A program made the position numbers and the translations under genes. Below, in pieces: positions 1 to 9,860 of a DNA stretch of 64,000 bases (its first letter is position 1; each line of letters starts with the position of its first letter). The stretch comes from Paramicrobacterium humi (GTDB lineage: Bacteria > Actinomycetota > Actinomycetes > Actinomycetales > Microbacteriaceae): the NCBI RefSeq assembly GCF_900105715.1, contig NZ_FNRY01000001.1, positions 1,488,001 through 1,552,000 on the forward strand. Reading direction: 5' to 3'. The notes beneath the pieces were generated by a model, which saw only the letters and a program-made list of their open reading frames with translations, was not told the DNA's origin and ran no database searches.

Positions 1-495
1 GGCAACTCGTGGGCGACCCTGTACCTCTCCGGGCTCGGCGCCCCGGCGGCGCTCGCCGCAACCGGCTACATCGCGCTCGTTGGCGCGCAGTTCATCGGCC
101 GTCTCGCCGGCGACGGACTCGTCGACCGGTTCGGCCAGCGCGCCGTCGCCCGCACGGGCGGCGTGATCGCGGCGGTCGGCATGGGACTCGCTCTCGCGTT
201 CCCGACCGTCCCCGGCACGATCGCGGGATTCGCCGCCGCCGGCTTCGGCGTGGCCACGCTCGTGCCCGCGGCGATGCACGAAGCCGACGAACTGCCTGGC
301 CTGCGGCACGGCACCGGTCTGACGATCGTCTCCTGGCTCATGCGCCTCGGCTTCCTGCTGTCGCCGCCCTTCGTCGGCCTCATCGCCGACGCGACGAGCC
401 TGCGCGTCGGACTGCTCGTCGTGCCCGTCGCCGGGGTCCTCGTGATCCTGCTCGCGGGCGTTCTGCAGAAGCGATCTGCCAGACTCGAGGCGTGA
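1..495 (+). CDS. MFS transporter, C-terminal part (cut by window edge)
   Basis: The reading frame is open from base 1 and gives 164 residues of an inner-membrane protein. Several hydrophobic helices alternate with short charged loops, and it ends in a basic tail (KRSAR near the C terminus). The Arg-rich cytoplasmic loop with GDGLVDRFGQR is the kind of motif found between MFS helices (DR-x-G-x-R). The substrate cannot be told from this half. The stop codon overlaps the GTG start of the following kinase by four bases (GTGA), so the two are probably co-translated; uptake followed by phosphorylation of a sugar or nucleoside would fit, as an inference. The start lies outside the window. Confidence 0.8.
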   Translation, partial: GNSWATLYLSGLGAPAALAATGYIALVGAQFIGRLAGDGLVDRFGQRAVARTGGVIAAVGMGLALAFPTVPGTIAGFAAAGFGVATLVPAAMHEADELPGLRHGTGLTIVSWLMRLGFLLSPPFVGLIADATSLRVGLLVVPVAGVLVILLAGVLQKRSARLEA

Positions 496-1121
496 CCGAG
501 ACGATCGCCGAACTCGCGGCCGCCGTGCGCGGCATCTGCCCGTCGGGCTCACGCGTGCTGCTCGGAATCGCGGGCGCTCCAGGCGCGGGGAAGACGACGC
601 TCGCCGAGGCGCTCGTCGCCGAGCTCGGTGCGCGAGCCGCGAGCGTGCCGATGGACGGCTTCCACCTCGCCGACGTCTCCCTCGAGCGGTTGGGGCTCCT
701 CGGCCGCAAGGGGGCGCCCGAGACGTTCGACGCGCACGGCTACGCGCGGCTGCTGCGCACGCTGCGCGAACGGCCCGCGCACACGGTGTTCGCTCCCGGC
801 TTCGAGCGCGATCTCGAGCAGCCGCTCGCCGCGGCGATCGGCGTCGACCCGGACGTCGAGGTCATCATCACCGAGGGAAACTATCTGCTCCTCGACGCGT
901 GGGCGGAGGCGCGCGCCGAGCTCGACGCCGTGTGGTTCGTGCAGCAGGATGCCGCCGTGCGACGCTCCCGGCTCATCGCGCGGCACGAGCAGTTCGGCAA
1001 ATCGCCCGCTGCGGCGCGAGCCTGGGTCGAGGCCGTGGACGAGCCGAACGCTCGACTCGTCGAGGCAACGGCAACGCGTGCCGATCGCGTGATCCGACTC
1101 GACGACGAGCGGCCCGGGTAG
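492..1121 (+). CDS. P-loop nucleoside/sugar kinase family protein (uridine kinase / phosphoribulokinase-like)
   Basis: This is a 209-residue cytosolic kinase. The Walker A motif GAPGAGKTT is at residues 28-36, the substrate-loop motif PMDGFH at 53-58 and TEGNYLLL at 127-134. That order is typical of the YggC/FrcK-like branch of the uridine kinase/PRK superfamily, which phosphorylates small sugars or nucleosides with ATP. GTG at 492 is chosen because it overlaps the upstream transporter stop and places the P-loop at the usual distance from the N terminus. An in-frame extension far upstream only translates the transporter in another frame. The exact substrate is unknown; the coupled MFS transporter may import it. 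Confidence 0.85.
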   Translation: MTETIAELAAAVRGICPSGSRVLLGIAGAPGAGKTTLAEALVAELGARAASVPMDGFHLADVSLERLGLLGRKGAPETFDAHGYARLLRTLRERPAHTVFAPGFERDLEQPLAAAIGVDPDVEVIITEGNYLLLDAWAEARAELDAVWFVQQDAAVRRSRLIARHEQFGKSPAAARAWVEAVDEPNARLVEATATRADRVIRLDDERPG

Positions 1122-1205
1122 CTGAGGGCTTTCGCTACCATCCAGGGCCTGCAGACCGTCGTCACTCCCGCCCTTCTCGCGGTCTTCGCCGGGAGCGCGC
1201 TCGCG

Positions 1206-2225
1206 GTGCTCGCCTTCGTGCCGTTCGTGGCCCTCAGCTACCGCCGCCGCGGCGGGATGAGCTTGGGTCGCAGCCTGCTCTGGTTCGCGGCTCTCGTGTA
1301 CGCGATGGCGCTGTGGACGTACACGCTCGTGCCGTTCCCTCAGAGCCGCGACGTGCAGTGCGCGCCCACGCAGCTCGTCCCCCTCCAGTTCGTGGCCGAC
1401 GTGCTGCGCGAAGGGGTGTCCTCGCTCGGCGCGATCATCCACAACGCGGCGCTGCTGCAGGTCGCGTTCAACGTGCTGCTGTTCCTGCCCCTCGGCTGGT
1501 TCGCGCGCTGGCTGGCAGGGCGCGGACTCGTCGTCGCGACACTGTGCGGGTTCGCGGTCTCGCTCGCGATCGAGCTCACGCAGGTCACGGGGCTGTGGGG
1601 TCTCTACTCGTGCGCGTGGCGCATCTTCGACGTCGACGATCTTCTCGCCAACACGGCCGGCGCGTTCCTCGGCTCTCTGCTCGGGATGCTGCTCTGGCGC
1701 CGCCGCCGCGATCGCGTCGATGCCGCCGAGCCGCGCCCCATCACGGTCACGCGCCGCTTCCTCGGCATCCTGTGCGATCTCGCCATCATGTGGCTCTCGG
1801 TGTTCGCGGTGGGCGCCGCACGCGTCGTCATCGCTCTCGTCGACGGTCGCCCTCAGCTCGCCCTGCCCGACAGCGTCTTCTCGGCGATCGCCTTCGCGAT
1901 CCCGTTCATCGCGCAACTCGTCGTCGTGCTCGCGAGCGGCGCGACGATCGGCGAGCACATCGTGCTGCTGAGCGCTCAGACCGGGCGCGTGCCCGCCCCG
2001 CTGGTGCGACTGCTCCGCTTCGGGCTCGGGATCGGCGGCTACATGCTCCTGAGCACGTTCGAGTTCCCGTTCAGCGGCCTGCTGCTCGCCGCTCTTGTCG
2101 TCACCACGATCGTCATGGTGTTCACGACGAAGAACCACCGCGGCTTCGCGGCGGCGGCATCCGACCTGTCGATCATCGATGCGCGGCGGGCGCCGACGAG
2201 CGAAGAACGGCGCCGCGCCGGCTGA
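1206..2225 (+). CDS. VanZ-like membrane protein with C-terminal RDD-like domain
   Basis: The protein is about 339 residues and polytopic. Residues ~1-165 resemble the VanZ fold: a helix, a Pro-Phe-Pro loop with Cys, then the signature run of FLPLGW, IELTQ and FDVDDLLANT-G. Residues ~180-320 hold four more hydrophobic segments typical of an RDD domain, with an Arg/Asp-bearing first helix (ITVTRRFLGILCDLAIMW). The start is uncertain. The first GTG (1206) falls inside a hydrophobic segment that is already coded upstream in the same frame, from about 1150 onwards, and no ATG/GTG/TTG there is well placed, so translation may begin further left at an unusual codon such as CTG near 1149. VanZ proteins are linked to cell-envelope traits including teicoplanin resistance; the role here is unknown. 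Confidence 0.75.
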   Translation: MLAFVPFVALSYRRRGGMSLGRSLLWFAALVYAMALWTYTLVPFPQSRDVQCAPTQLVPLQFVADVLREGVSSLGAIIHNAALLQVAFNVLLFLPLGWFARWLAGRGLVVATLCGFAVSLAIELTQVTGLWGLYSCAWRIFDVDDLLANTAGAFLGSLLGMLLWRRRRDRVDAAEPRPITVTRRFLGILCDLAIMWLSVFAVGAARVVIALVDGRPQLALPDSVFSAIAFAIPFIAQLVVVLASGATIGEHIVLLSAQTGRVPAPLVRLLRFGLGIGGYMLLSTFEFPFSGLLLAALVVTTIVMVFTTKNHRGFAAAASDLSIIDARRAPTSEERRRAG

Positions 2226-2262
2226 AGGGGGTGGGCCGGGCGCGACGCCGTCGAAGAGGCGA

Positions 2263-3063
2263 TCAGGCTGCGCCGACGTGCGACCAGATGTCGTCGCCTC
2301 GCAGCGACGCGTCGGCGCCGCCGTCGATGTAGATCGTCTGACCCGTCACGTGCGTGTTCTCTTCACTCGTGAGCCACGCGAGCAGACGGGCGATGACGAT
2401 CGACTCCGAGTGGCCGTTGAGCGGCATGGGAACGTTCGCGTCGACCATCGCCCGGCCCTCGGGCGTCGCGAGGAGCTCCCGCGTCATGGGACTGAGCACG
2501 GTGCCGGGTGCGACCGCGTTGAGCGGGATGCCGGCGCCCGCCCAGTCGGCGGTGATGGCCTCGCGGCGCACCCAGCGGGAGAGCGCGCGCTTGCTCGACG
2601 GATAGTTGAGGTACCCGGTCTGCGGCCCCGCGTCGGCGAGAGCCTGCCCGATCTGCAGCGCACGTTTCTCGTCGCCGGCGAGTGCAGCCTCGACGAGCTC
2701 TGCCGAGTTCGGCTGCAGCGACGCCATGGAGCTCACGACGGCGGCGCGCGGCGACGGCGACGCGGCGAGCGTGGGGCGAAGCCCGTCGAGCAGGGCGACG
2801 ACGCCGAAATAGTTGACGGCGACGGTGAGCGGCTTCGGAGCCGAGATGCCGGCCGCCGCGATGACGGCGTCGATGCGGCCGTCGGCGAGTTCGATCACCT
2901 GCGCGACGGCGCTTTCGCGGCCGTCGGGCGTGGACAGGTCGGCCATGACATCGGCGTCGCGAAGGTCAACGCCGATGACGCGGAAGCCGCGATCGCGCAG
3001 CAGATCGGCCGTTGCCGCTCCGATGCCCGATGCCGAGCCGGTGACCACAAAGGTGCGTGTCAT
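2263..3063 (-). CDS. SDR family NAD(P)-dependent oxidoreductase
   Basis: This is a 266-residue classical short-chain dehydrogenase. The nucleotide-binding TGSASGIG lies at residues 8-15, an acidic GVDLRD after beta-2 suggests NAD preference, catalytic Ser is near 111-112, and Tyr154 and Lys158 form the YxxxK pair. The C terminus has the usual TGQTIYIDGG. The family reduces or oxidises hydroxy/keto groups; the layout (short NAG region, AGIS motif, insert at 120-150) recalls 3-alpha-hydroxysteroid dehydrogenase/coniferyl alcohol dehydrogenase relatives. It lies 36 bases behind the MarR gene on the same strand, so it is probably controlled by MarR through the operator at 3611-3631. Its 3' end converges on the VanZ gene. 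Confidence 0.88.
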   Translation of the reverse strand: MTRTFVVTGSASGIGAATADLLRDRGFRVIGVDLRDADVMADLSTPDGRESAVAQVIELADGRIDAVIAAAGISAPKPLTVAVNYFGVVALLDGLRPTLAASPSPRAAVVSSMASLQPNSAELVEAALAGDEKRALQIGQALADAGPQTGYLNYPSSKRALSRWVRREAITADWAGAGIPLNAVAPGTVLSPMTRELLATPEGRAMVDANVPMPLNGHSESIVIARLLAWLTSEENTHVTGQTIYIDGGADASLRGDDIWSHVGAA

Positions 3064-3099
3064 TGTTTTCTTCTCTCTCCTGAAGGGGGTTTGGTGCCG

Positions 3100-3597
3100 T
3101 CAGCTCTCGCGAGCGGCATCCGGGTGGGCGTTCGAACGCCGTGCATAGGCGCTGCTCGAGGCGTCGAACTTCGACAGGAGCCGCGCGAACTCGTTCCGGT
3201 CGGCGGCGGACCAGCCGACGAGCAGGGCCTCGATGAGCGTGTCGCCGGCGCGCGTGAGCGATCGGGCGACGTCCGCTCCACGATCCGTGAGGTGAACGAG
3301 GCTTGCTCGCGCATCGTCCGGGTCGGTGCGGCGCTCGACGAACGCGGCGCTCTCCAAGCGCGCGATGATCTTCGACATGTTCGACGCGCCCGTGACGAGC
3401 GCGTGCGCGAGGGCGGAGGGGCGCTGCGGACCGCCGCGCGCGATGAGGGTTATCGTCACGATCGACGGAGTATCGAGTTCGACTCCGGAGCTGCGGGCGA
3501 CGGCCGCGATGAAGTCCGACGTGGTCCACGTGCCGATCACGTGCGTCAGCGACGCGACGATGTCGGACCGGTACTGCAAGCCGTCCGCCTCCGTCAT
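3100..3597 (-). CDS. MarR family transcriptional regulator
   Basis: A 165-residue winged-helix repressor. The recognition region is residues ~59-82 (RPSALAHAL...SNMSKIIARLE) and the wing is RRTDPDDARASLVHLT (~89-104), the conserved MarR D-x-R signature. ATG 3597 is preferred over the longer open frame because a GGAGG site sits six bases upstream and the domain begins there. It probably represses itself and the SDR downstream, with a phenolic or hydrophobic ligand as inducer, as is usual in the family. The operator palindrome is just upstream of the ribosome-binding site. Confidence 0.9.
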   Translation of the reverse strand: MTEADGLQYRSDIVASLTHVIGTWTTSDFIAAVARSSGVELDTPSIVTITLIARGGPQRPSALAHALVTGASNMSKIIARLESAAFVERRTDPDDARASLVHLTDRGADVARSLTRAGDTLIEALLVGWSAADRNEFARLLSKFDASSSAYARRSNAHPDAARES

Positions 3598-3610
3598 CGG
3601 CCACCTCCAA

Positions 3611-3631
3611 ATACTGTCGTGAAGACAGTAT
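3611..3631. promoter_or_regulatory. MarR operator (perfect inverted repeat)
   Basis: The 8-base arms ATACTGTC (3611-3618) and GACAGTAT (3624-3631) are perfectly complementary around a 5-base spacer. The element begins 14 bases upstream of the MarR ATG, just beyond the GGAGG site, where binding would block transcription of marR and the SDR gene. Arm length and spacing match MarR dimer sites. Confidence 0.75.
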
Positions 3632-3697
3632 ATCTCGGTGTCGGAGCTTCCGCGTCCACCTCGCAGCGGGTCTCCGCGGTCAGGAGTAGCCCAGGCC

Positions 3698-4021
3698 TTA
3701 CGCCATGGCGTAGCCGGCGTCTTCGACCGCTGCCCGCACGGCCGCGGTCTCAAGCGGCTCGTCGCTCACGATCGTCACTGTCGAGGTCTCGCCCGGCGCG
3801 AGCTCCACGCTGACTCCCGTGACGCCGCCGAGCGCGGACAGCTCCTCGGTCACGGCCTTCTCGCAGTGACCGCACGTCATGCCCGCGACGCCGATCGTCG
3901 TCGTCACCGCCCCGACCGAGACCTCCGGCGATGCGGAGCCGTGCCCGCACATGCACGCGCCTCCGCCGCAGCATCCGCCGCCGGCGTTCTTGTCCGTCAG
4001 TCCGAGGTCGATGAAACTCAT
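3698..4021 (-). CDS. Heavy-metal-associated (HMA) domain protein, CopZ-like copper chaperone
   Basis: A 107-residue cytosolic protein. The N-terminal ~30 residues form a Cys/Gly/His patch (CC at 17-18, C23, C25, H27). This is followed by one HMA domain with the copper-binding MTCGHC at residues 48-53 and the usual end motif AAVRAAVEDAGY. CopZ-type chaperones carry Cu(I) to repressors and P-type ATPases. The extra Cys-rich leader is not in minimal ~70-residue CopZ proteins and may add a second metal site. The gene is 20 bases downstream of csoR on the same strand and so is presumably de-repressed by copper; the matching efflux ATPase is divergent at 4799. Confidence 0.85.
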   Translation of the reverse strand: MSFIDLGLTDKNAGGGCCGGGACMCGHGSASPEVSVGAVTTTIGVAGMTCGHCEKAVTEELSALGGVTGVSVELAPGETSTVTIVSDEPLETAAVRAAVEDAGYAMA

Positions 4022-4041
4022 GGTGCTCCTTCTGGGTGTGG

Positions 4042-4323
4042 TCAGCGGACGAGGCGGGCGATCGCGGCGGAGGCTTCCTTGAGCTTCTCGTCCGCGACGG
4101 GGCCGCCCTCGCGGGTCGCCTGCGCGACGCAGTGGTTCAAGTGGTCGTCGAGAAGCTGCAGGGCGACAGTCTCGAGCGCCTTTGTCGCCGCCGACACCTG
4201 GGTGAGAATATCGATGCAGTACGTGTCGTTCTCGACCATCTTCTGGATGCCGCGAACCTGGCCCTCTGCGCGACGCAGTCGCTTGAGCAGGGCGTCCTTG
4301 TCATCGACGTAGCCGTGTTGCAT
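4042..4323 (-). CDS. csoR: CsoR family copper-sensing repressor
   Basis: A 93-residue all-helical repressor. Cys36, His61 and Cys65 occupy the same numbers as the Cu(I) ligands of mycobacterial CsoR, with the family's RLRRAEGQVRGI at residues ~15-26. ATG 4323 is chosen because upstream codons in the same frame translate the neighbouring repeat gene antisense to its real frame. Apo-CsoR binds DNA and releases it on Cu(I) binding. Two operator-like sequences (4348-4364, upstream of this gene, and 4753-4769, before the ATPase) suggest that it controls both itself plus the HMA chaperone and the copper pump. Confidence 0.93.
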   Translation of the reverse strand: MQHGYVDDKDALLKRLRRAEGQVRGIQKMVENDTYCIDILTQVSAATKALETVALQLLDDHLNHCVAQATREGGPVADEKLKEASAAIARLVR

Positions 4324-4347
4324 ATCTGCCTCCCGATCGAGGCAAGT

Positions 4348-4364
4348 ATACCCCCTCCCCGTAT
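4348..4364. promoter_or_regulatory. CsoR-type operator upstream of csoR
   Basis: ATACCCCCTCCCCGTAT ends with ATAC/GTAT arms around a C-rich core, 25 bases upstream of the csoR start. It resembles CsoR sites (TAC-C-rich/G-rich-GTA) and shares the ATACCC...GTAT pattern with the second site before the ATPase. The core is not a perfect palindrome, so this is the weaker of the two sites. Confidence 0.6.
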
Positions 4365-4369
4365 CGCGT

Positions 4370-4672
4370 TCAGTGGTGCGGTCGCTCCGAGGAGTTCGCG
4401 CCAGGGTCGCCTCCTCCCGCCGGATCGTCGTCGACCGCGTGCCGGTCGGGGCGCCGCCACGACTCGGCGCCGGGGTCGCCGCCCGGGATCGGGTCCTCGC
4501 GCCGATCGTGCTCGTCCGGCCGCGTCGAGGAGCCGGCGCCCGGGTCGCCTCCTCCCGCGGGATCGTCGTCGATGGCGTGCGGGTCGGGCCGCGTCCACGA
4601 GGCGGCGCCGGGATCTCCGTGGTGAACGGGGGATTCGCGGGGCTCCTCGGGAGCAACGTCTTTGTCGTCCAT
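4370..4672 (-). CDS. Small Asp/Gly/Pro-rich repeat protein of unknown function
   Basis: A 100-residue, highly hydrophilic acidic protein. It contains four copies of a unit beginning GDPGA (residues 19, 42, 65 and 89, a period of 23-24 residues), with recurring RPD-x-HA-x-DDDPAGG between them. There is no membrane segment, Cys or known domain, and it is probably disordered. An AGGAGG site lies at good distance before ATG 4672, which supports real translation. It sits between csoR and the divergent copper ATPase and could share the operator at 4753-4769, so a link to metal response is possible but unproven. I do not recognise the family. The underlying 69-bp DNA repeats make copy-number variation likely. 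Confidence 0.6.
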   Translation of the reverse strand: MDDKDVAPEEPRESPVHHGDPGAASWTRPDPHAIDDDPAGGGDPGAGSSTRPDEHDRREDPIPGGDPGAESWRRPDRHAVDDDPAGGGDPGANSSERPHH

Positions 4673-4752
4673 GGTGTCCTCCTGGCTCTTGTCTACGCGG
4701 GTTCACGAGCGGAAGCAAGGCCTTGGGGAATGGTTCACCGCGCCTTGCGCTT

Positions 4753-4769
4753 ATACCCTCCGGGGGTAT
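4753..4769. promoter_or_regulatory. CsoR-type operator before the copper ATPase
   Basis: ATACCC (4753-4758) and GGGTAT (4764-4769) are perfect inverted arms around TCCGG, 30 bases upstream of the ATPase start. This is the classic A/T-flanked C-run/G-run layout of CsoR operators. It lies between two divergent genes and could control both the pump and the repeat protein at 4370-4672. Confidence 0.75.
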
Positions 4770-4798
4770 GGTGGAGATGACAGCGAGAGGAGAGGCGC

Positions 4799-6857
<2,059 letters not shown>

Positions 6858-6871
<14 letters not shown>

Positions 6872-7787
6872 GCACGAGCTTTCCGCGCACGTGACCGGCG
6901 GCGAGGCGCTCATACGCCTCGCGCACGCGCTCGAGCGGGTAGCTCTCGGCGACCGGGTACACGACGCGGCCCGCGGCGATGAGCAGCGCGAGCTCGCGCA
7001 GGTCATCGGTGTCCGCTTCGACGCGCCCGAAGGTGCTGAAGCCGTGCTCGAGCCCGAACGGCTTGTCGGCGATCGTGTTCACGTGATCGGCGGGGATGCC
7101 GAGCTCGATCGCCGCCTCGAGCGTCTCGCGGCCGGCCTGGTCGAACACGATGTCGACGCCTTCGGGGGCCGCCGCGCGGATGCGCTCAACCATCCCCTCG
7201 CCGTACCGCACGGGAAGGATGCCGAGATCGCTCAGGAAGCCATGGTTCGCGTCGCTCGCGGTCCCCACCACGACCGCACCGCGCAGCCGGCACAACTGCG
7301 CGGTGAGCAGGCCCACACCACCCGACGCCGCACTCACGAGCACCGTGTCGCGCTCCGTCACGCCCAAACGGCGCACCATCGCCGTGGCGGTGCGGCCCGC
7401 GATGTCGAGGCACGCCGCCTGCTCGATCGAGAGCCCGTCGGGAATGGGCAGAACCTCGGATGCCGCCGCGACGAGGTAGTCGGCCTGCGCGAACATGCGC
7501 TTCCCGCCGAACACGAGGTCGCCAACGGCGAGGTCCGTCACGTCCTCGCCGACCTGGTCGACGCGGCCCGCGAAGTCGTTGCCGTTGCCGGCCGGCAGCT
7601 CGCCGAACTGCGCCGTGCGCTCCGGGCTCGCCGCGATCTTGTAGTCGACGGGATTGAGCCCCGCCGCGAGAACGCGCACGCGGATCTGCCCGGCCGCGGC
7701 ATCCGGAACCTGCTGGTCGACGAGCTCGAACACCTCAGGGCCGCCGTTGCGCGAGAACTGAACGCGCTTCGGGGCGGCTGCGCTCAC
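6858..7787 (-). CDS. NADP-dependent quinone oxidoreductase-like protein (MDR superfamily)
   Basis: A 309-residue enzyme with a GroES-like N-terminal domain (GLNPVDYKI...GNDFAGRVDQVG) and a Rossmann domain carrying SAASGGVGLLTAQL (about residues 153-166). It lacks the structural zinc Cys cluster, as zinc-independent quinone reductases do. It ends with the family's GHVRGKLVL. It probably reduces quinones or enones with NADPH. The start is GTG 7787, which overlaps the stop of the upstream acidic protein (GTGA), so the two are translationally coupled. The 3' end overlaps the copper ATPase gene by 14 bases on the opposite strand. Confidence 0.88.
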
Positions 7788-8128
7788 CGGGCGTCCCCGT
7801 CAGACTGCTCCGCCTCGCTCGGCTCCCGATCGTCGGTCTCGGCGATCGGCGGGTAGCTCGCGTCGTCGGGACGGCTGTCTGTCGCGTCGGTGCCGAGCAC
7901 GACCTCCTGCTCGGTGTGCTCGTTGAGATCCGGGTTGTCGGCGAGGGGCTCCGCCTCGCCGTCTTCGTTCACGGCGAAGTCGGGAACGTACTCGTCCTCC
8001 GTCTCCTGCTCGGTCTCGACGTCGGGCTGCACGCCGCCCTCGACGGGCTCGCCCGCGAGCGCATCATTAGTGACCGTCTGCTTCTCGGTCAGTCGCGGGT
8101 CCTGCTCATACGGGTTCGTGTCGGTCAT
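7784..8128 (-). CDS. Acidic hypothetical protein
   Basis: A 114-residue, strongly acidic, hydrophilic protein rich in Glu, Asp, Thr and Pro, with no hydrophobic segment or Cys. It looks largely disordered (for example EQETEDEYVPDF mid-way). ATG 8128 is preceded by AGGAGG. It is coupled by a 4-base overlap to the quinone oxidoreductase. I do not recognise a family beyond the short acidic proteins common in actinobacteria, and no function is proposed. Confidence 0.7.
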   Translation of the reverse strand: MTDTNPYEQDPRLTEKQTVTNDALAGEPVEGGVQPDVETEQETEDEYVPDFAVNEDGEAEPLADNPDLNEHTEQEVVLGTDATDSRPDDASYPPIAETDDREPSEAEQSDGDAR

Positions 8129-8198
8129 CGTCGCCTCCTGATTCGATGTCTGCGGCCACGTTAGGCGCTGCGCGGGTGAAGCGGAAGGGGCTTGCGCG

Positions 8199-8372
8199 TC
8201 AGCGCTGCGAGCCGCGCCGGCGAAGGCCGAGGCCGATGTAGACGCCGAGCAGGACGACGCCGGCGATCTCGAGAACGAGGGCCGGAATCGCCCACGCCAC
8301 GTTCACGGCGACAACCAGGACGCCGACGATGAGCAGCACGGCGCCGATGATCGGCAGAAGATAGGGGCGCAT
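8199..8372 (-). CDS. Small two-helix membrane protein
   Basis: This 57-codon frame begins at ATG 8372 and ends at TGA 8199-8201. The product starts MRPYLLPIIG, has two hydrophobic stretches (residues ~5-22 and ~27-47) and a basic tail ending RRRGSQR. Positive residues at the C terminus suggest that the tail is cytoplasmic. It fills an otherwise empty gap and is divergent from the M18 peptidase, with only 33 bases between the two starts. Similar tiny DUF-type membrane proteins are common in Microbacteriaceae. It is probably real, but no function is inferable. Confidence 0.65.
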   Translation of the reverse strand: MRPYLLPIIGAVLLIVGVLVVAVNVAWAIPALVLEIAGVVLLGVYIGLGLRRRGSQR

Positions 8373-8405
8373 GGTGCAAGCGTAGTCGCGTGGTTTGATG
8401 GAGAC

Positions 8406-9686
8406 ATGGATGCTGTGGCCGACTACATCGCCGATTTCGCCCGTTTCATCACCGCGTCGCCGTCGTCATACCACGCCGCCGCCGAAGTGGCGCGGCGCCT
8501 CGACGAGGCCGGATTCACGCGCCTCGACGAGACGGCGGAGTGGGATGCCGCTGCCGGCGGCAGCTACATCGTGCGCGACGGCGCCGTCATCGCGTGGCTG
8601 CAGCCCGAGAGCGCCGGACCGACGACGCCGTTCCGCGTTCTCGGCGCGCACACCGACTCGCCCGGCTTCAAGCTCAAGCCCTCACCGTCGACGGGATCGA
8701 ACGGCTGGCTGCAGGCCGGAGTGGAGGTGTACGGCGGCCCGCTGCTGAACTCGTGGCTCGACCGCGAGCTCGAGCTCGCCGGGCGCCTCGCCACGCGCGA
8801 CGGCGCCCTGCACCTCGTGCGCACGGGACCGTTCCTGCGCATCCCGCAGCTCGCGATCCACCTCGACCGCGGCGTCAACAACGGACTCACGCTCGACAAG
8901 CAGCAGCACGTGCAGCCGGTGTGGGGCGTCGGCGACGCCTCGCAGGCGGACCTGCTCGCGCACATCGCCGGATTCGCCGGGGTCGACGCGGCGGACGTCG
9001 CCGGTTTCGACCTCGTCACGGCCGACACCCACGCGCCCGAGCGCTTCGGCCTCGACGGGGCCCTGTTCGCCGCGGGTCGCATGGACAACCTCTCGTCCGT
9101 GTACGCCGGGCTCGTCGCGCTGCTTCAGGCGGCGGCATCCGACACCGACGCCGACCACGTGAGCGTTCTCGCCGCCTTCGACCACGAGGAGCTCGGCTCC
9201 GGCTCCCGGTCGGGCGCCTCCGGTCCGATCCTCGACGACGTCCTCACGCGCATCGGGGAGACGCGGGGCGCGACGCGGTCGCAGCAGAAGCAGGCGTACG
9301 CGGCATCCTGGTGCCTCTCGGCCGACGCCGGGCACGCCGTGCACCCCAACTACGCCGAGAAGCACGACCCCGCGAACCGTCCCGTCGCGGGCGGCGGACT
9401 GCTCGTGAAGTACAACGCGAACCAGCGATATGCGACGGATGCCGCCGGCGCCGCGCTCGTCGCTGGCCTCGCCTCCGCGGCCGGCGTGCCGTACCAGGAC
9501 TTCGTCTCGAACAACACGGTGCCGTGCGGTTCCACGATCGGGCCGCTCACGGCCACGCGGCTCGGCATCCGCACCGTCGACGTCGGCGTTCCGCTGCTGT
9601 CGATGCACTCTGCGCGCGAGCTCGTGCACGTCGATGACGCGGCAGGGCTCGGCGCGCTCGCGACGGCGTTCTTCGCCGGGGCGTGA
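8406..9686 (+). CDS. apeB: M18 family aminopeptidase
   Basis: A 426-residue cytosolic metallopeptidase that removes N-terminal (often acidic) residues from peptides. Metal and catalytic motifs are in order: AHTDSPG at 81-87 (His82, Asp84), IHLDR then NNG in the dimer loop, DNLSS, DHEELGS around 259-265, and the late SMHSARE His motif. The length matches bacterial M18 enzymes. ATG 8406 follows a GGAG-containing stretch. It is monocistronic: a small divergent gene lies upstream and a large imperfect hairpin downstream (9702-9776). Confidence 0.92.
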   Translation: MDAVADYIADFARFITASPSSYHAAAEVARRLDEAGFTRLDETAEWDAAAGGSYIVRDGAVIAWLQPESAGPTTPFRVLGAHTDSPGFKLKPSPSTGSNGWLQAGVEVYGGPLLNSWLDRELELAGRLATRDGALHLVRTGPFLRIPQLAIHLDRGVNNGLTLDKQQHVQPVWGVGDASQADLLAHIAGFAGVDAADVAGFDLVTADTHAPERFGLDGALFAAGRMDNLSSVYAGLVALLQAAASDTDADHVSVLAAFDHEELGSGSRSGASGPILDDVLTRIGETRGATRSQQKQAYAASWCLSADAGHAVHPNYAEKHDPANRPVAGGGLLVKYNANQRYATDAAGAALVAGLASAAGVPYQDFVSNNTVPCGSTIGPLTATRLGIRTVDVGVPLLSMHSARELVHVDDAAGLGALATAFFAGA

Positions 9687-9701
9687 CGGCGTCGCCCGCC
9701 C

Positions 9702-9776
9702 ATTTTCTGCATTTCGTGCCGACACGCCGCCGAGCCGGCGCCAAGGCGCGGCGTGTCGCGAGAATTGCAGAAAATA
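9702..9776. repeat. Large imperfect inverted repeat downstream of apeB
   Basis: The left arm starts ATTTTCTGCA (9702) and ends GACACGCCGC (9730). The right arm mirrors it, ending TGCAGAAAAT (9767-9776). Over about 28 bases only a few positions differ. It starts 16 bases after the peptidase stop, so it can act as a terminator, but it is longer than usual. The TCGCGA...TGCAGAAAA half recurs at about 28987-29003, which suggests a small dispersed intergenic repeat. Confidence 0.6.
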
Positions 9777-9860
9777 CCGTGGCGGCCGCCGCAGCGGCAG
9801 AGCTGCGCCACGCAGAGAAGGGCAGAGCGGCAATGCAGATGCGACTCGAGGGCTGACGGA

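Noticed and set aside
549-2138. Long 529-codon open frame on the lower strand
   Set aside because: It is antisense to the kinase and VanZ genes, very rich in Arg/Glu/His/Asp repeats, and typical of GC-rich antisense frames.
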